The notes below the pieces were generated by a model. The model had not been told where the DNA came from and ran no database searches. It saw only the letters and a program-made list of their open reading frames with translations. From NCBI GenBank assembly GCA_004298045.1, contig SCRM01000016.1, positions 310,001-374,000 on the forward strand: DNA of 64,000 nt, read 5' to 3'. The DNA comes from Rhodanobacter sp. GTDB taxonomy: Bacteria > Pseudomonadota > Gammaproteobacteria > Xanthomonadales > Rhodanobacteraceae. Each line of letters starts with the position of its first letter. Positions within the stretch are counted from its first letter, which is position 1. A program made the translations under genes and the position numbers. Of this stretch, positions 45,665-59,882 are shown in pieces.

Positions 45665-46165
45665 TCAGTTCGACGCGTCTGCAGCGTGGCTGCCGAACAG
45701 GCCGAAGACGACCAGCAGCACGGCACCAACGGTGATGCCGCAGTCGGCCAGGTTGAACACCGGGTAGTGCCAAGCGCCGAATTGCACGTCGATGAAGTCG
45801 GTGACTTGCGCGGCGAGCATGCGGTCGATGAGGTTGCCGATGGCGCCGCCGATCACCAGCGCCAGCGGCAGCGCGGTGCGCCAGTCGCGACGCGCAGTGC
45901 GGGCCAGCCAAACCACCAGCGCGATGGAAATGACGACGGCCAGCGCCGAGAACAGCCAGCGCTGCCAGCCGTCGTGGTTGGCAAGAAAGCTGAAGGCCGC
46001 GCCGCGGTTGTAGGTGAGCGTCCAGTTGAGGAAACCGGAAATCACCGGGTGTGCCAGGCCTTCGGGCTGCAGCGTGGCCGCCGCCCACGCTTTGCTGAGC
46101 TGGTCGAGCACGATGAGCGCGCCGGAGAGCGCAAGCCACGGCAGGGCATTGGGTTTGATGGTCAT
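45665..46165 (-). CDS. lspA: Lipoprotein signal peptidase
   Basis: A 166-residue polytopic aspartic peptidase (type II signal peptidase) with four hydrophobic helices. The family motifs include LDQLSKAW, NWTLTYNRGAAFSFL, GGAIGNLIDR and the second catalytic Asp in FNLADCGITVG. The start MTIKPNALPWLAL fits the family. It lies downstream of ileS, the usual order. The fkpB-ispH genes that often follow are not here; a tRNA gene comes next instead. Confidence 0.96.
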   Translation of the reverse strand: MTIKPNALPWLALSGALIVLDQLSKAWAAATLQPEGLAHPVISGFLNWTLTYNRGAAFSFLANHDGWQRWLFSALAVVISIALVVWLARTARRDWRTALPLALVIGGAIGNLIDRMLAAQVTDFIDVQFGAWHYPVFNLADCGITVGAVLLVVFGLFGSHAADASN

Positions 46166-46377
46166 GGGTGGCGGGGTTTCCGGTTCAACGATTTCGATGC
46201 TTGTCGTGGGGTACGCGCCAGGCGTGCTGGGTTTGGTGGGTGATCGAGGCGGTAGCCATTGCCAAGGCGGAGTGAGCATTGGCAAGTCCCGGCCCCTCAC
46301 CTCGATCCTCTCCCCGCCGGGGAGAGGAAGAAAGGCGAAGCGATCCCTCACCGGTGCGATGGAAGCAAAGCGGCGCG

Positions 46378-49239
<2,862 letters not shown>

Positions 49240-49425
49240 CGCTTCGGGTGCCTCGGGTTGTTTCGCCCCGAGGCCCGAAGGACTGCGAAGCGCCATGTGC
49301 CCGCCCGTCGCGCGCGGCGACTGGCGCACGCGCTACGGGCGAGTGCCTTCAAATAATAATGTTGCCGACGGTCGCCACGCATGCGCGGCGGACGGGGAAC
49401 GGTGTGGCGGGATTGTCGCGGTGGA

Positions 49426-50376
49426 TCATGCGCGGGCCAGTACCGGGTTCACGCCCAGGATGGCCCGGGCCGAACGCGCATCATGATCCATCTGCGCTTT
49501 GAGCGCATCCAAGCCGGCGAACTTCTGCTCGTCGCGCAGCTTGGCCACAAACTCCACGGTCATGCGCTGGCCATAAAGATCGCCGTCGAAATCGAACAGG
49601 CACACTTCAAGCAACGGCTCGGCCACCTGGTTCACCGTGGGACGCACGCCGAGGCTCGCCACGCCCGGCCGGGTACAGCGCCCACCGCCCAAACCGGCGC
49701 GCACCGCATAGATGCCAGCCAGCGGGCTGACCCGCCGATGCAGGTGAATGTTGGCGGTCGGAAAACCGAGCGTGCGCCCGAGCTGGTTGCCGTGTTCCAC
49801 CTTGCCGCCAATGGTGAACGGGTGCCCCAGGAAGGACTTGGCGGCGACGAAATCGCCGGCCGCCAGCAGGCTGCGCACCCGGCTGGCCGAGACCCGCTCG
49901 CCGTCGATCAGCACCGGCGGCATCACCCGCGTCGCAAAGCCGAGTTCGCGCCCCATCTGTTCCAGCAGGTTGACGTCGCCGACGCGGCCGTGGCCAAAGC
50001 GGAAATCGCCGCCCACCCAGATTTCGCGCGCCGCCAGGCGATCCACCAGCACGCGGCGCACGAACGTCTCGGCGGAAACCGCCGTCAGTCCGGCATTGAA
50101 GCGCAGCAGCAGGGTGTGGCCGATGCCGGCCGCCGCAAAGCCGGCGAGTTTTTCCCGCACGCTGGAGAGACGCGGCAACGGCTGACGCGAAAAGTACGCG
50201 CGCGGCAACGGTTCGAAACTCACCACCGCCGGCGTGCAGCCCTTGGCCGCCGCGCGCATGCGCGTCTCGGCCAGCAAGGTCTGATGGCCACGGTGCAAAC
50301 CGTCGAACGCGCCAATCGCGACGACACTGCCGCCCGGCAGCAAACACGATCCGGCAATGTCGCGTGAAAGTCTCAT
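49426..50376 (-). CDS. ribF: Bifunctional riboflavin kinase/FAD synthetase
   Basis: A 316-residue protein: N-terminal FMN adenylyltransferase domain with GAFDGLHRGHQTLL and the ISSTxIR-like VSASRVRSLLAAGD, then a C-terminal riboflavin kinase domain with GNQLGRTLGFPTANI. It converts riboflavin to FMN and FAD. It sits between murJ and ileS in one direction, 34 bases from the murJ stop. Confidence 0.96.
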   Translation of the reverse strand: MRLSRDIAGSCLLPGGSVVAIGAFDGLHRGHQTLLAETRMRAAAKGCTPAVVSFEPLPRAYFSRQPLPRLSSVREKLAGFAAAGIGHTLLLRFNAGLTAVSAETFVRRVLVDRLAAREIWVGGDFRFGHGRVGDVNLLEQMGRELGFATRVMPPVLIDGERVSASRVRSLLAAGDFVAAKSFLGHPFTIGGKVEHGNQLGRTLGFPTANIHLHRRVSPLAGIYAVRAGLGGGRCTRPGVASLGVRPTVNQVAEPLLEVCLFDFDGDLYGQRMTVEFVAKLRDEQKFAGLDALKAQMDHDARSARAILGVNPVLARA

Positions 50377-50410
50377 GGCCGGGTGATTATATCGGTGAAA
50401 ACGGTGCGAC

Positions 50411-52018
50411 CTACCCTACGCGCAGATCGCGCACGCGCATCCCGGTCGCAAACAACGCCGCCACGTAGACGCCGGCGCCCGCCACCACCAGCACCAGCAA
50501 ATGCCAGATACGCGCTAATACCGGCACGTGCGTCCAATCCGGCCACCACCAGCGCCCGACCAGCAGCACCGCCACCATCGCCGCACAGGCCACAGCCAGG
50601 CGCACCCAATGCCGCCACCAGCCCGGCTGGCGGTCGTAGACGTTGGCCCGCTTGAGCCAATGCCACAACAACGCAAAGTTGAGATAACTCGCCAGCGCAC
50701 TGGCGATGCCCAGCCCCAGATGCAACCCCGGCACCTGCGCAATGCCATCCAGCCAGTTGCCCTGATGCAGCGCCGGCGGCGCCCACAGCTCGAACAGCAG
50801 CGCGATGAAAATACCGTTGCACAGCATGTTGGCGACGAGTGCCGCCACGCCGGCGCGCACCGGCGTCTTCGTGTCCTGGCGCGCATAGAACGCCGGCAGC
50901 AGCACCTTGACCAGCGCATACGCCGGCAAACCGCACACCAGTGCCAGGATCGACAGCGTCGACATGCGCGTGTCGAAGGCGTTGAAGCGCCCGTGCTGGA
51001 ACAGCGTCGCCACCAGCGGCTCGGCCAGCAGCAACAAGGCGAACATCGCCGGCACCGCAATCAGCAGTGTCAGCCGCAAGGCCCAATCCAGCGCCCGGGA
51101 AAACCCCGCGCGGTCGGTACTGACGTAATGCCGTGACAAGGTCGGCAGCACGACCGTACCGAGCGCCACGCCGAACACGCCCAGCGGCAGTTCGAGAAAC
51201 CGGGTGGACAGCGACAACCAGCTTTGCGAACCGGTCACCAGCAGCGAAGCGATCACCGTATCCAGCAGCAGGTTCACCTGCGCGACGGAAGAGCCGAACA
51301 GCGTCGGCACCATGAGATGCAGGATCCGCCGCACCTCGGGGTGATGCCAGCCCCAGCGCGGCCACACCAAAAGATCGAGCTTGCGCAACGCCGGCAGCAG
51401 AAACAGCACCTGCGCAATGCCCGCCACCAGCACCGCCCAGCCCATCGCCATGATCGGCACCGCCAGGTAGCGCGACACCCACAGCGCGCCGGCGATCATG
51501 CAGATGTTGAGGATCACCGGCGCCAGCGCCGGCAGCGCAAACTGGTGGAAGCTGTTGAGTGCACCGGCCGCCAGCGCGGTCAGCGACACGCACAACAGGA
51601 ACGGAAACGTCAGCCGCAACAGGCTCACGGTCAGCTCGAACTTGTGCGGCTGGTCCAGCGCGCCCGGCTCGAACACCGCCGCCAGCTGCGGCGCAAACAG
51701 CAGCCCGAGCGCGGTGATGATGAGCAGCACGGCGCTGAGCGTGCCGGTCACGCGTGCCATCAACTCCTTGAGCTCGGCGTGCGAGCCGCGCTCCTTCACC
51801 TGGGTGAACACCGGTACGAAAGCGGTGGAAAACGAGCCCTCGGCAAACAGCCGACGCATGAAATTCGGGATGCGGAACGCCACCCAGAACGCATCGGTAA
51901 TGGCGTTGGCGCCAAACACCGCGTTCAGCGCCATGTCCCGGACCAACCCGAGCACGCGCGATACCATCGTCATGCTGCTGAACGACAGCAGCCCGCGAAA
52001 CATGCTGGGGGACTTCAT
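50411..52018 (-). CDS. murJ: Lipid II flippase MurJ
   Basis: A 535-residue polytopic protein (about 14 helices) of the MVF family. Family marks include [42 protein letters not shown] and the [20 protein letters not shown] region. It flips the peptidoglycan precursor lipid II across the inner membrane. It is divergent from rpsT and heads the murJ-ribF-ileS-lspA run. Confidence 0.96.
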   Translation of the reverse strand: MKSPSMFRGLLSFSSMTMVSRVLGLVRDMALNAVFGANAITDAFWVAFRIPNFMRRLFAEGSFSTAFVPVFTQVKERGSHAELKELMARVTGTLSAVLLIITALGLLFAPQLAAVFEPGALDQPHKFELTVSLLRLTFPFLLCVSLTALAAGALNSFHQFALPALAPVILNICMIAGALWVSRYLAVPIMAMGWAVLVAGIAQVLFLLPALRKLDLLVWPRWGWHHPEVRRILHLMVPTLFGSSVAQVNLLLDTVIASLLVTGSQSWLSLSTRFLELPLGVFGVALGTVVLPTLSRHYVSTDRAGFSRALDWALRLTLLIAVPAMFALLLLAEPLVATLFQHGRFNAFDTRMSTLSILALVCGLPAYALVKVLLPAFYARQDTKTPVRAGVAALVANMLCNGIFIALLFELWAPPALHQGNWLDGIAQVPGLHLGLGIASALASYLNFALLWHWLKRANVYDRQPGWWRHWVRLAVACAAMVAVLLVGRWWWPDWTHVPVLARIWHLLVLVVAGAGVYVAALFATGMRVRDLRVG

Positions 52019-52119
52019 CCGGCCGGTAACCCTGATGATCGACGCTGGTGCAATGGCCGCACAGTCTGACAGCGGACGCGGGCAAGATCACTGCGCGATG
52101 ATGGCGGGGCGCGGGCAAC

Positions 52120-52148
52120 TTGACGATAGCGCGTCACACCCGCATAAT
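52120..52148 (+). promoter_or_regulatory. Sigma-70 promoter of rpsT
   Basis: TTGACG and CATAAT are separated by 17 bases, about 45 bases upstream of the rpsT start codon. Confidence 0.8.
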
Positions 52149-52193
52149 TTCATCCTTTCTTCAACCAATAACCCGCGATTCGGGAGTTCTGCC

Positions 52194-52457
52194 TTGGCCA
52201 ACATCAAGTCCGCGAAGAAGCGCGTGCGTCAGTCCGAGCAGCGTCGCCTGCGCAACGTCAGCGCCCGTTCCATGGTGCGCAGTGCGCTGAAGAAGGTCAT
52301 CAAGGCGATCGACGCGAAGGACAAGACCGCCGCGACGGCTGCGTTCGCCGTGGCGCAACCACTGCTGGATCGCTACGCCTCGCGTGGTTTGATCCACAAG
52401 AACAATGCCGCCCGCCACAAGAGCCGACTGAATGCGCGCATCCACGCGCTGGGCTGA
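52194..52457 (+). CDS. rpsT: Ribosomal protein S20, TTG start
   Basis: An 87-residue basic protein: [20 protein letters not shown] at the start, [15 protein letters not shown] in the middle, and the conserved end [12 protein letters not shown]-type (here [13 protein letters not shown]). No ATG is available; the family N-terminus begins right after a TTG with GGGAG upstream. E. coli rpsT also uses UUG, which tunes its translation. It binds 16S rRNA in the small subunit. A terminator follows. Confidence 0.96.
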   Translation: MANIKSAKKRVRQSEQRRLRNVSARSMVRSALKKVIKAIDAKDKTAATAAFAVAQPLLDRYASRGLIHKNNAARHKSRLNARIHALG

Positions 52458-52480
52458 GCCCGGGTTGCAGCGGTAACGAA

Positions 52481-52505
52481 AAGCCGGCGCAAGCCGGCTT
52501 TTTTG
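52481..52505 (+). terminator. Rho-independent terminator of rpsT
   Basis: AAGCCGGC-GCAA-GCCGGCTT followed by TTTTG. Confidence 0.92.
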
Positions 52506-52547
52506 TTGCCCGCACGTGACGGGCGAAACTCGTCGCTTCCCGCTCTT

Positions 52548-52582
52548 CCGAATCCCGAATCCCCAATCCCCAATCCCGTCGC
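52548..52582. repeat. Half copy of the GGGATTCGG-family repeat
   Basis: CCGAATCCCGAATCCCCAAT and following units lie between rpsT and the facing radA gene; no complementary arm is present. Confidence 0.6.
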
Positions 52583-52586
52583 CCCA

Positions 52587-53963
52587 TCAGCGACAAGCGT
52601 CCATCGCCTGCGCCAGGCGTTCGACGCCGATCACCTCCAGCTCGCCGACATGGCCGGATTTCGGCGCGTTGGCCTTGGGCACGATGGCGCGGCGGAACCC
52701 GTGGTGCGCGGCTTCCTTCAAACGTTCCTCGCCGTTCGGCACCGGGCGGATCTCGCCGGAAAGCCCCACTTCGCCAAACGCCACCGTCTTCTCCGGCAGC
52801 GGGCGATCACGCAGCGAGGACAGCACGGCGAGCAGCGCCGGCAGGTCGACCGCGGTCTCCTGCACGCGGATGCCGCCGACCACGTTGATGAACACGTCCT
52901 GGTCGTAGACCGCGACGCCGCCGTGCCGGTGCAGCACCGCCAGCAGCATCGCCAGCCGGTTTTGCTCCAGCCCCAGCGCGACACGGCGCGGGTTGCCCAG
53001 GCTTGACTGATCCACCAGCGCCTGCACCTCGACCAGCAGCGGGCGCGTGCCCTCGCGGGTAACCATCACCGCGCTGCCCGGCGTGGGGCCGGTGTGCGCG
53101 GAAAGAAAGATCGCCGACGGGTTGGGTACCTCGCGCAGCCCCTTGTCGCTCATCGCGAACACGCCGAGCTCGTTCACCGCACCAAAGCGGTTCTTGAACG
53201 CGCGCAGCACGCGGAAGCGGCTGCCGGCCTCGCCCTCGAAATACAGCACGGCGTCAACCATGTGCTCGAGCACGCGCGGGCCGGCAATGCCGCCTTCCTT
53301 GGTGACGTGGCCGACGAGAAACACGCTGGTGCCGGTTTCCTTCGCGTAGCGCGTCAGCCGCGCGGCCGACTCGCGCACCTGCGACACCGAACCGGGCGCC
53401 GCGGTCAGGAGTTCGGTCCAGATGGTCTGGATCGAGTCGATCACCAGCACCCGCGGATGCGCCACCGCCGCTTGTTCGAGGATGCGTTCGATGCAGGTTT
53501 CCGCCAGCGCATCCAGCGGTTCGAGCGGCAGGCCCAGGCGCTGGCCGCGCGCGGCCACCTGGGCGAGCGATTCCTCGCCGGTGACGTAGACGCTGGGCAA
53601 CTGCGCGCCGAGCGTGCCGAGCATCTGCAGCAGCAAGGTGGATTTGCCGATGCCGGGATCCCCGCCCACCAGCACCACCGAGCCTTCGACCAGCCCGCCG
53701 CCGAGCACGCGATCGAGCTCGCCAATGCCAGTCAGCGTGCGCGCCTCGACGGTGACCGCCACCGCAGTGAGCGGCGTCACCTTCGATGCGCCAGCCGCCT
53801 TGCCCGCGTAACCGCCGCGTGCCGCGGCGACGGACTTTACCGCCGGCTGCAGCACGATCTCCGACAACGTGTTCCAGGCCCCGCACTCACCGCACGAACC
53901 CTGCCACTTCGGGTACTCCGCTCCGCAGTCGTTGCACACATACGCTGTCTTGGCCTTCGCCAT
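52587..53963 (-). CDS. radA: DNA repair protein RadA
   Basis: A 458-residue protein: N-terminal zinc finger with Cys10, Cys13, Cys24 and Cys27, RecA-like ATPase with Walker A GGDPGIGKSTLLL, the RadA-specific KNRFGAVNELGVF motif, and a C-terminal Lon-like domain (VNVVGGIRVQETAVDLP, FGEVGLSGEIRPV). It promotes branch migration in recombinational repair. It lies downstream of dnaB in the same direction, about 93 bases apart. Confidence 0.97.
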   Translation of the reverse strand: MAKAKTAYVCNDCGAEYPKWQGSCGECGAWNTLSEIVLQPAVKSVAAARGGYAGKAAGASKVTPLTAVAVTVEARTLTGIGELDRVLGGGLVEGSVVLVGGDPGIGKSTLLLQMLGTLGAQLPSVYVTGEESLAQVAARGQRLGLPLEPLDALAETCIERILEQAAVAHPRVLVIDSIQTIWTELLTAAPGSVSQVRESAARLTRYAKETGTSVFLVGHVTKEGGIAGPRVLEHMVDAVLYFEGEAGSRFRVLRAFKNRFGAVNELGVFAMSDKGLREVPNPSAIFLSAHTGPTPGSAVMVTREGTRPLLVEVQALVDQSSLGNPRRVALGLEQNRLAMLLAVLHRHGGVAVYDQDVFINVVGGIRVQETAVDLPALLAVLSSLRDRPLPEKTVAFGEVGLSGEIRPVPNGEERLKEAAHHGFRRAIVPKANAPKSGHVGELEVIGVERLAQAMDACR

Positions 53964-54021
53964 GCCTCACCACTCCCGGAATCCGCCCTGCGCAACCACA
54001 CCCTCGCCGTACGCTGCTCTT

Positions 54022-54056
54022 TCCGAATCTCCCATCCCGCATCCCGAATCCCGGCC
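54022..54056. repeat. Half copy of the GGGATTCGG-family repeat
   Basis: CCGAATCTCCCATCCCGCAT and CCCGAATCCCGG fill the gap between dnaB and radA. Confidence 0.6.
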
Positions 54057-55451
54057 CTACTCGAACCCGCCCACGAACGAGTCCGGTGCGTAGTTTTCGA
54101 ACTTGGTGTACTGGCCGAGGAAAGTGAGCTTGATGGTGTCGGTCGGACCGTTGCGCTGTTTGCCGACGATGATTTCCGCCAGGCCTTTGTCGGCGGATTC
54201 CTTGTTGTAGTACTCGTCGCGGTAGATGAACATGATGACGTCGGCGTCCTGCTCGATGGCGCCCGATTCGCGCAAATCGCTCATCATCGGTCGCTTGTCG
54301 GCGCGCTGTTCGAGCGAGCGGTTGAGCTGCGAAAGCGCGACCACCGGCACGTTGAGTTCCTTCGCCAGGCCCTTGAGCGAGCGCGAGATCTCGGAGATCT
54401 CCGTGGCGCGGTTCTCCTTGTTGCCGGGCACCTGCATGAGCTGCAGGTAGTCGACCACGATCAATCCGAGCCCGCCGTATTCGCGGTGCAGGCGACGCGC
54501 GCGCGAGCGCAGTTCCACCGGCGACAGGCCTGGCGTGTCGTCGATGAAAATCTTGGCTTCGGAGAGGATGGCGATGGCGTTCGATACGCGCGGCCAGTCC
54601 TCTTCGGCCAGCTCGCCGTTGCGCAGACTCTGCTGATGGATGCGCCCCACCGAGGAAATCAGGCGAAAGGCCAGCTGCGAGGCGGACATTTCCATCGAAA
54701 ACACCGCCACTGCCTTTTTCGCGCGCAGCGCGGCGCTCTCGGCGACGTTCAGCGCAAACGCGGTCTTGCCCATCGACGGGCGCGCCGCGACGATGATGAG
54801 GTCGGAGGGCTGCAGGCCCGAGGTGAGGTTGTCCAGATCGGTGAAGCCGCTGGTGATGCCGGTCAGCTGCCCGCGGTTTTCATAGCGCTCGGTGAGCAGG
54901 CGGAACGCGTCTTTCACCGCGTCGCGCATGGTCACCGAATCCTTCTTGCCGCGCGCGCCGGTTTCGGCAATGTGGAACACGCGCTGCTCGGCGTTTTCCA
55001 TCACCTCCTGCACGCTCTTGCCTTCCGGGCGATAGCCGTCCTCGGTGATCGCGGTGCCGGCGTCGATCAACTGCCGCAGTACGGATTTCTCGCGCACGAT
55101 CTCGGCGTACGCGGTGATGTTGGCGGCGCTCGGCGTGCCGTTCGCCAGCTCAATCAGATAACTCGCGCCGCCGACCATCTCGGCCAGACCGTTGGCCTCG
55201 AACCAGTCGCCTAGCGTCACCGCATCGCACGGCATGCCCTTGTTGGCCAGCTCGTTGATGGCGCGCCAGATCAGGCGGTGGTCGCGGCGGTAGAAATCAT
55301 CCTCGGCCAGGCGGTCGGCCACTTTGTCCAGCGCATCCGGCGCCAGCATCAGCCCGCCCAGCACCGCCTGCTCGGCATCGATCGAATGCGGCGGCACCCG
55401 CAAGGCCTCGACCGCGGGCGACGCGGGTTTGCGTTCGGGAACAAAGGACAT
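54057..55451 (-). CDS. dnaB: Replicative DNA helicase
   Basis: A 464-residue hexameric helicase: N-terminal domain with PHSIDAEQAVLGGLM, then a RecA-like motor with Walker A AARPSMGKTAFALN, LIVVDYLQLMQ and the C-terminal motif EIIVGKQRNGPTDTI. It unwinds DNA 5'-3' at the replication fork. It follows the rpsF-rpsR-rplI operon in the common gammaproteobacterial order. No intein. Confidence 0.97.
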   Translation of the reverse strand: MSFVPERKPASPAVEALRVPPHSIDAEQAVLGGLMLAPDALDKVADRLAEDDFYRRDHRLIWRAINELANKGMPCDAVTLGDWFEANGLAEMVGGASYLIELANGTPSAANITAYAEIVREKSVLRQLIDAGTAITEDGYRPEGKSVQEVMENAEQRVFHIAETGARGKKDSVTMRDAVKDAFRLLTERYENRGQLTGITSGFTDLDNLTSGLQPSDLIIVAARPSMGKTAFALNVAESAALRAKKAVAVFSMEMSASQLAFRLISSVGRIHQQSLRNGELAEEDWPRVSNAIAILSEAKIFIDDTPGLSPVELRSRARRLHREYGGLGLIVVDYLQLMQVPGNKENRATEISEISRSLKGLAKELNVPVVALSQLNRSLEQRADKRPMMSDLRESGAIEQDADVIMFIYRDEYYNKESADKGLAEIIVGKQRNGPTDTIKLTFLGQYTKFENYAPDSFVGGFE

Positions 55452-55582
55452 CCATCACCTCGACAATACGTTCAGCCAGCGCGCGGCGCGCGCCAGGTTC
55501 CCATCATGCGCGGCAGCGTCTCACCGGTCGAGACGGATTCCTGTGGAAAAGCTGGGGAAAACGGGGGATAAGTGGTTGTAGT

Positions 55583-55658
55583 CGGGATTGGGGATTCGGG
55601 ATTGGGGAAAAGCACGGCAATCCCGCTGCGGCGCGCTTGGTCAAATCCCCAATCCCTG
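55583..55658. repeat. GGGATTCGG-family inverted repeat
   Basis: CGGGATTGGGGATTCGGGAT at the left faces CAAATCCCCAATCCC at the right. It lies between rplI and dnaB, next to the rplI terminator. Confidence 0.75.
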
Positions 55659-55661
55659 CCG

Positions 55662-55712
55662 GCCCCGAGCAACAAAAAAGCGCCCAGCGGGCGCTTCTTT
55701 GTTGCTCGGGGC
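55662..55712 (-). terminator. Terminator after rplI (long two-part stem)
   Basis: The outer arms GCCCCGAGCAAC/GTTGCTCGGGGC are perfect complements, and an inner stem AAGCGCCC/GGGCGCTT is followed on the minus strand by TTTTTTGTTGC. It should end the ribosomal operon before dnaB. Confidence 0.85.
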
Positions 55713-55720
55713 AAACCCCC

Positions 55721-56173
55721 TTACTTCTTTTCGGCCACCACGACCACCTTCACCGAAGCCTGCACGTCGGCGTGCAAGTGGATGGCAACGTCGTGTTCGC
55801 CGACGTTGCGGATCGGGCCTTCGCCCATCACCACTTCGCCCTTGTGGATCTTGTGGCCTTGCGCCTGCAGCGCGAGGGCGATATCGCGCGGCCCCACCGA
55901 GCCAAACAGCTTGCCTTCCGGACCAGCGTGGGCTTCGATCGTGACCGCGACCTCGGCCAGCTTGGCCTGGCGCTCCAGCGCCTCGCTCAGCATGTTCTTG
56001 GCGCTGGCTTCGTACTCAGCGCGCCGCGCCTCGAACTCGGCGAGGTTGGCCGCATTGACGCGCACCCCCTTGCCCTGCGGGATGAGGAAGTTGCGGCCAT
56101 ACCCCGGGCGCACCTTCACCTTGTCGCCAAGGTTGCCGAGGTTGCGGACTTTCTGCAGCAGAATGATTTCCAT
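55721..56173 (-). CDS. rplI: Ribosomal protein L9
   Basis: A 150-residue two-domain protein. N-terminal marks are [19 protein letters not shown] and [18 protein letters not shown]; a long helix follows, then the C-terminal domain ([16 protein letters not shown]). Two ATG codons lie in tandem; the second (56173) has AAGGA at better spacing. Third gene of rpsF-rpsR-rplI. Confidence 0.96.
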   Translation of the reverse strand: MEIILLQKVRNLGNLGDKVKVRPGYGRNFLIPQGKGVRVNAANLAEFEARRAEYEASAKNMLSEALERQAKLAEVAVTIEAHAGPEGKLFGSVGPRDIALALQAQGHKIHKGEVVMGEGPIRNVGEHDVAIHLHADVQASVKVVVVAEKK

Positions 56174-56240
56174 CATGGTTCCTTTTCGTTAGCGCCGGCA
56201 ATACCGGTGCAGCCGTGAACGGACGGGTGTCCGAAGAGCC

Positions 56241-56320
56241 GGGAATCGGGAATCGTCAATAGGGAATCGGAAAGCGGCAAGTTGCCATACCGATTCCCTA
56301 TTCCCCATTCACTATTCCCA
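56241..56320. repeat. GGGAATCGG variant of the intergenic inverted repeat
   Basis: GGGAATCGGGAATCG...AGGGAATCGG pairs with CCGATTCCCTATTCCC and following units. It fills the gap between rpsR and rplI. Confidence 0.7.
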
Positions 56321-56322
56321 GC

Positions 56323-56553
56323 TCAAACATCGTGATTATCGGTATACGGCAGCAGCGACAGGAAGCGGGCGCGCTTGACGGCGGTGGCCAGCTGGCGCTG
56401 GTAGCGGGCTTTGGTACCGGTGATGCGGCTGGGCACGATCTTGCCGTTTTCGGTGATGTACTGGCGCAGCGTGTTGAGATCCTTGTAGTCGATCTCCTTG
56501 ACGTGCTCGGCCGTGAAGCGGCAAAACTTGCGGCGACGGAAAAACTTGGACAT
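56323..56553 (-). CDS. rpsR: Ribosomal protein S18
   Basis: A 76-residue basic protein with the S18 core [29 protein letters not shown] and [14 protein letters not shown]. It binds S6 in the small-subunit platform. It starts 14 bases after the rpsF stop. Confidence 0.97.
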   Translation of the reverse strand: MSKFFRRRKFCRFTAEHVKEIDYKDLNTLRQYITENGKIVPSRITGTKARYQRQLATAVKRARFLSLLPYTDNHDV

Positions 56554-56567
56554 GGTCTGGTTTCCTC

Positions 56568-56990
56568 TTATTCGTCGCTGTCGTGGCTGTCGTGGTTGTG
56601 GCCATGGTGGCCTTCACCGGCGTCTTCGTCATCGCGGCGGCGCGACGAGCGCGCGTCGTCCTTTTCCTTGCTCTTCAGGATGAAGGACGGCTCGACATCG
56701 GCGGCATCGCGCTTGATGACCAGGTGGCGCAGCACGGCATCGTTGAAACGGAAGCCCGATTCGAGCTCGCTCAGCGTGCTCTGGCCGACTTCGATGTTCA
56801 TCAGCACGTAATGGGCCTTGGCCAGGTTCTGGATGGAGTACGCCAGCTGGCGGCGGCCCCAGTCTTCCAGGCGGTGAATCTTGCCGCCCTCGCCTTCGAT
56901 CAGCGTCTTGTAGCGCTCGATCATGGCGGGAACCTGCTCGCTCTGGTCAGGGTGGACCAGAAACACGACTTCGTAATGACGCAGGGTCAT
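56568..56990 (-). CDS. rpsF: Ribosomal protein S6
   Basis: A 140-residue protein: [32 protein letters not shown] and the conserved YVLMNIE segment. The C-terminal tail is Asp/Glu/His-rich ([18 protein letters not shown]), as in S6 proteins that receive added glutamates, and has an unusual run of histidines. First gene of rpsF-rpsR-rplI. Confidence 0.96.
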   Translation of the reverse strand: MTLRHYEVVFLVHPDQSEQVPAMIERYKTLIEGEGGKIHRLEDWGRRQLAYSIQNLAKAHYVLMNIEVGQSTLSELESGFRFNDAVLRHLVIKRDAADVEPSFILKSKEKDDARSSRRRDDEDAGEGHHGHNHDSHDSDE

Positions 56991-57097
56991 CGTGGATCAA
57001 CTCCTTGTGGATGCGGCCGCAAGCGGCCTCGCAGCCTCCCGCCGGATGCGGTGAGGCAAGTGTCCGTCCGGCCCATTTCGCACCGGACAGAAGCGGA

Positions 57098-57127
57098 ATT
57101 GTAGGGGTGTCGCGCGGGTGGTTGCAA
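57098..57127 (-). promoter_or_regulatory. Sigma-70 promoter of the rpsF operon
   Basis: On the minus strand TTGCAA and TACAAT are 18 bases apart, about 110 bases upstream of rpsF. The rest of the 305-base divergent gap holds a small hairpin near 57013-57030 and no gene; the asnS promoter was not assigned. Confidence 0.65.
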
Positions 57128-57295
57128 GTTGTTGATTGTACGGCTGCAACCGCTGGCTTCCCGGCTGACGCCCGGGTCGCCGTCGCAGTGCAGCAAGCGC
57201 GTCCGTTATCATGCTGGTTTGTCCACGCGCGCCTGACGGCGTGCGTTCCAGTCAACCGTGCGCCGGCGGCGCACTCAACCCAAGGAATATTTCCG

Positions 57296-58711
<1,416 letters not shown>

Positions 58712-58720
58712 TCCGCACCT

Positions 58721-59560
58721 ATGTTGAACCGCACCCGCATCGTTCCCCTTTGCCTTGCTCTCGGTGCCGGACTGCTGCTGGGAGGGTGCCACGCCGCCAA
58801 GGTGTTGGTGCCGCCCAACCTGCGTGCCGCCGACACGACGACCGACGACCCGTTGAAGCTCGCCCAAACGCGGCTTGCCGACGCCACGCCGTGCTGCACC
58901 AACTTCGCCGATTTCTCCTACCAGAATCCGCTGCCGTGGCAGCCGCAGAAGTTCACCGTGGGCCCGGGCAGCAGCGTGGCCAACATCAGCGGCACGCACA
59001 CCTATTTCCTTGCCTTCAAACTGCCCGAGAACGCGAAACTTCCGTACCGCATCGCGTTCAAGGCCGAGCTCAGCGGGCGCTGGGTGAAGACCAGCTACCT
59101 GTTTGCCCCCACCGTGGTGCTGCTCGACAGCGGTTTCCAGCCGACCGGCGCGAGCGACGACATCAAGCTGTGCGAACGCATGGGCTGGAGCGACGAAACT
59201 TCCGGCGCATTTGGCGCCTATACCGTGAACAGTGCGGACGCGCGCTATATGCTGATCTACAGCTCGGCCGATCAGCAAAGCGGCAAAACCTATTGGGAGC
59301 AATCCCCGGCCGCGTTCAACAGCAAGGCCACGCTGGCGATGAACAACACCGGTTCGTTCAGCGTGCAGCATGGCCCGGACGGAACGTTGTGGGTCGGCAT
59401 GATGAACGACACCTACGCCAAGGCGGTGGATGACTCGATCTGCGGCAAGCATGAAAAAGGCGACGGTGTGCTGAATACGTTGCGTAGTGCGGTGCCGTTG
59501 CCGTGGAGCGGCGACCACAGCGCCACGCCCGACAAGAACGCCGGCAACAAGGGCGGCTGA
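58721..59560 (+). CDS. MalM-like lipoprotein
   Basis: A 279-residue lipoprotein (MLNRTRIVPLCLALGAGLLLGGC, lipobox LGGC). The mature part resembles the MalM family: CCTNFADFSYQNPLPW, YFLAFKLPENAKLPYRIAF and FAPTVVLLDSGFQPT. MalM in E. coli is a periplasmic protein of the maltose regulon with unknown function; no maltose genes are near here. It follows asnS after 9 bases and precedes a small membrane protein by 2 bases. Confidence 0.8.
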   Translation: MLNRTRIVPLCLALGAGLLLGGCHAAKVLVPPNLRAADTTTDDPLKLAQTRLADATPCCTNFADFSYQNPLPWQPQKFTVGPGSSVANISGTHTYFLAFKLPENAKLPYRIAFKAELSGRWVKTSYLFAPTVVLLDSGFQPTGASDDIKLCERMGWSDETSGAFGAYTVNSADARYMLIYSSADQQSGKTYWEQSPAAFNSKATLAMNNTGSFSVQHGPDGTLWVGMMNDTYAKAVDDSICGKHEKGDGVLNTLRSAVPLPWSGDHSATPDKNAGNKGG

Positions 59561-59562
59561 GC

Positions 59563-59880
59563 ATGCTGCTGCTCTACTTTGCCCTGCTGCTGGCCGGCGT
59601 CACCTTGTTCACGCTGTCGTTTGCGGCGCCCTTCCAGGTGGCCGCGCTGATGCGCAAGCGCTACCCGCAGCACTGGCAGATCGTGGCCGAAAGTGCGCAC
59701 GGCAAGCTCGGCTGGTTCCGACTGTGGGTACGCATGCAGTACGTGCTGCGCTCGCCCGCGCTGTTGGCGCTGGACGACCGCGCGGTGCTGCGCTGGCGGC
59801 GCATCTGGCGCTTCGGTTTGCTGGCCGGATGGGCCTGCTGGCTGGCCGCGCTGGCCATCCGTCTGCATTACGCCGGCTGA
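59563..59880 (+). CDS. Small two-helix membrane protein
   Basis: A 105-residue protein with hydrophobic helices at about 1-25 and 84-101 and a basic loop between (RKRYPQHW...RLWVRMQYVLRS). Its start lies 2 bases after the MalM-like stop, so it is probably translated with it. The family resembles small uncharacterised membrane proteins; the function is unknown. Confidence 0.75.
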   Translation: MLLLYFALLLAGVTLFTLSFAAPFQVAALMRKRYPQHWQIVAESAHGKLGWFRLWVRMQYVLRSPALLALDDRAVLRWRRIWRFGLLAGWACWLAALAIRLHYAG

Positions 59881-59882
59881 AA

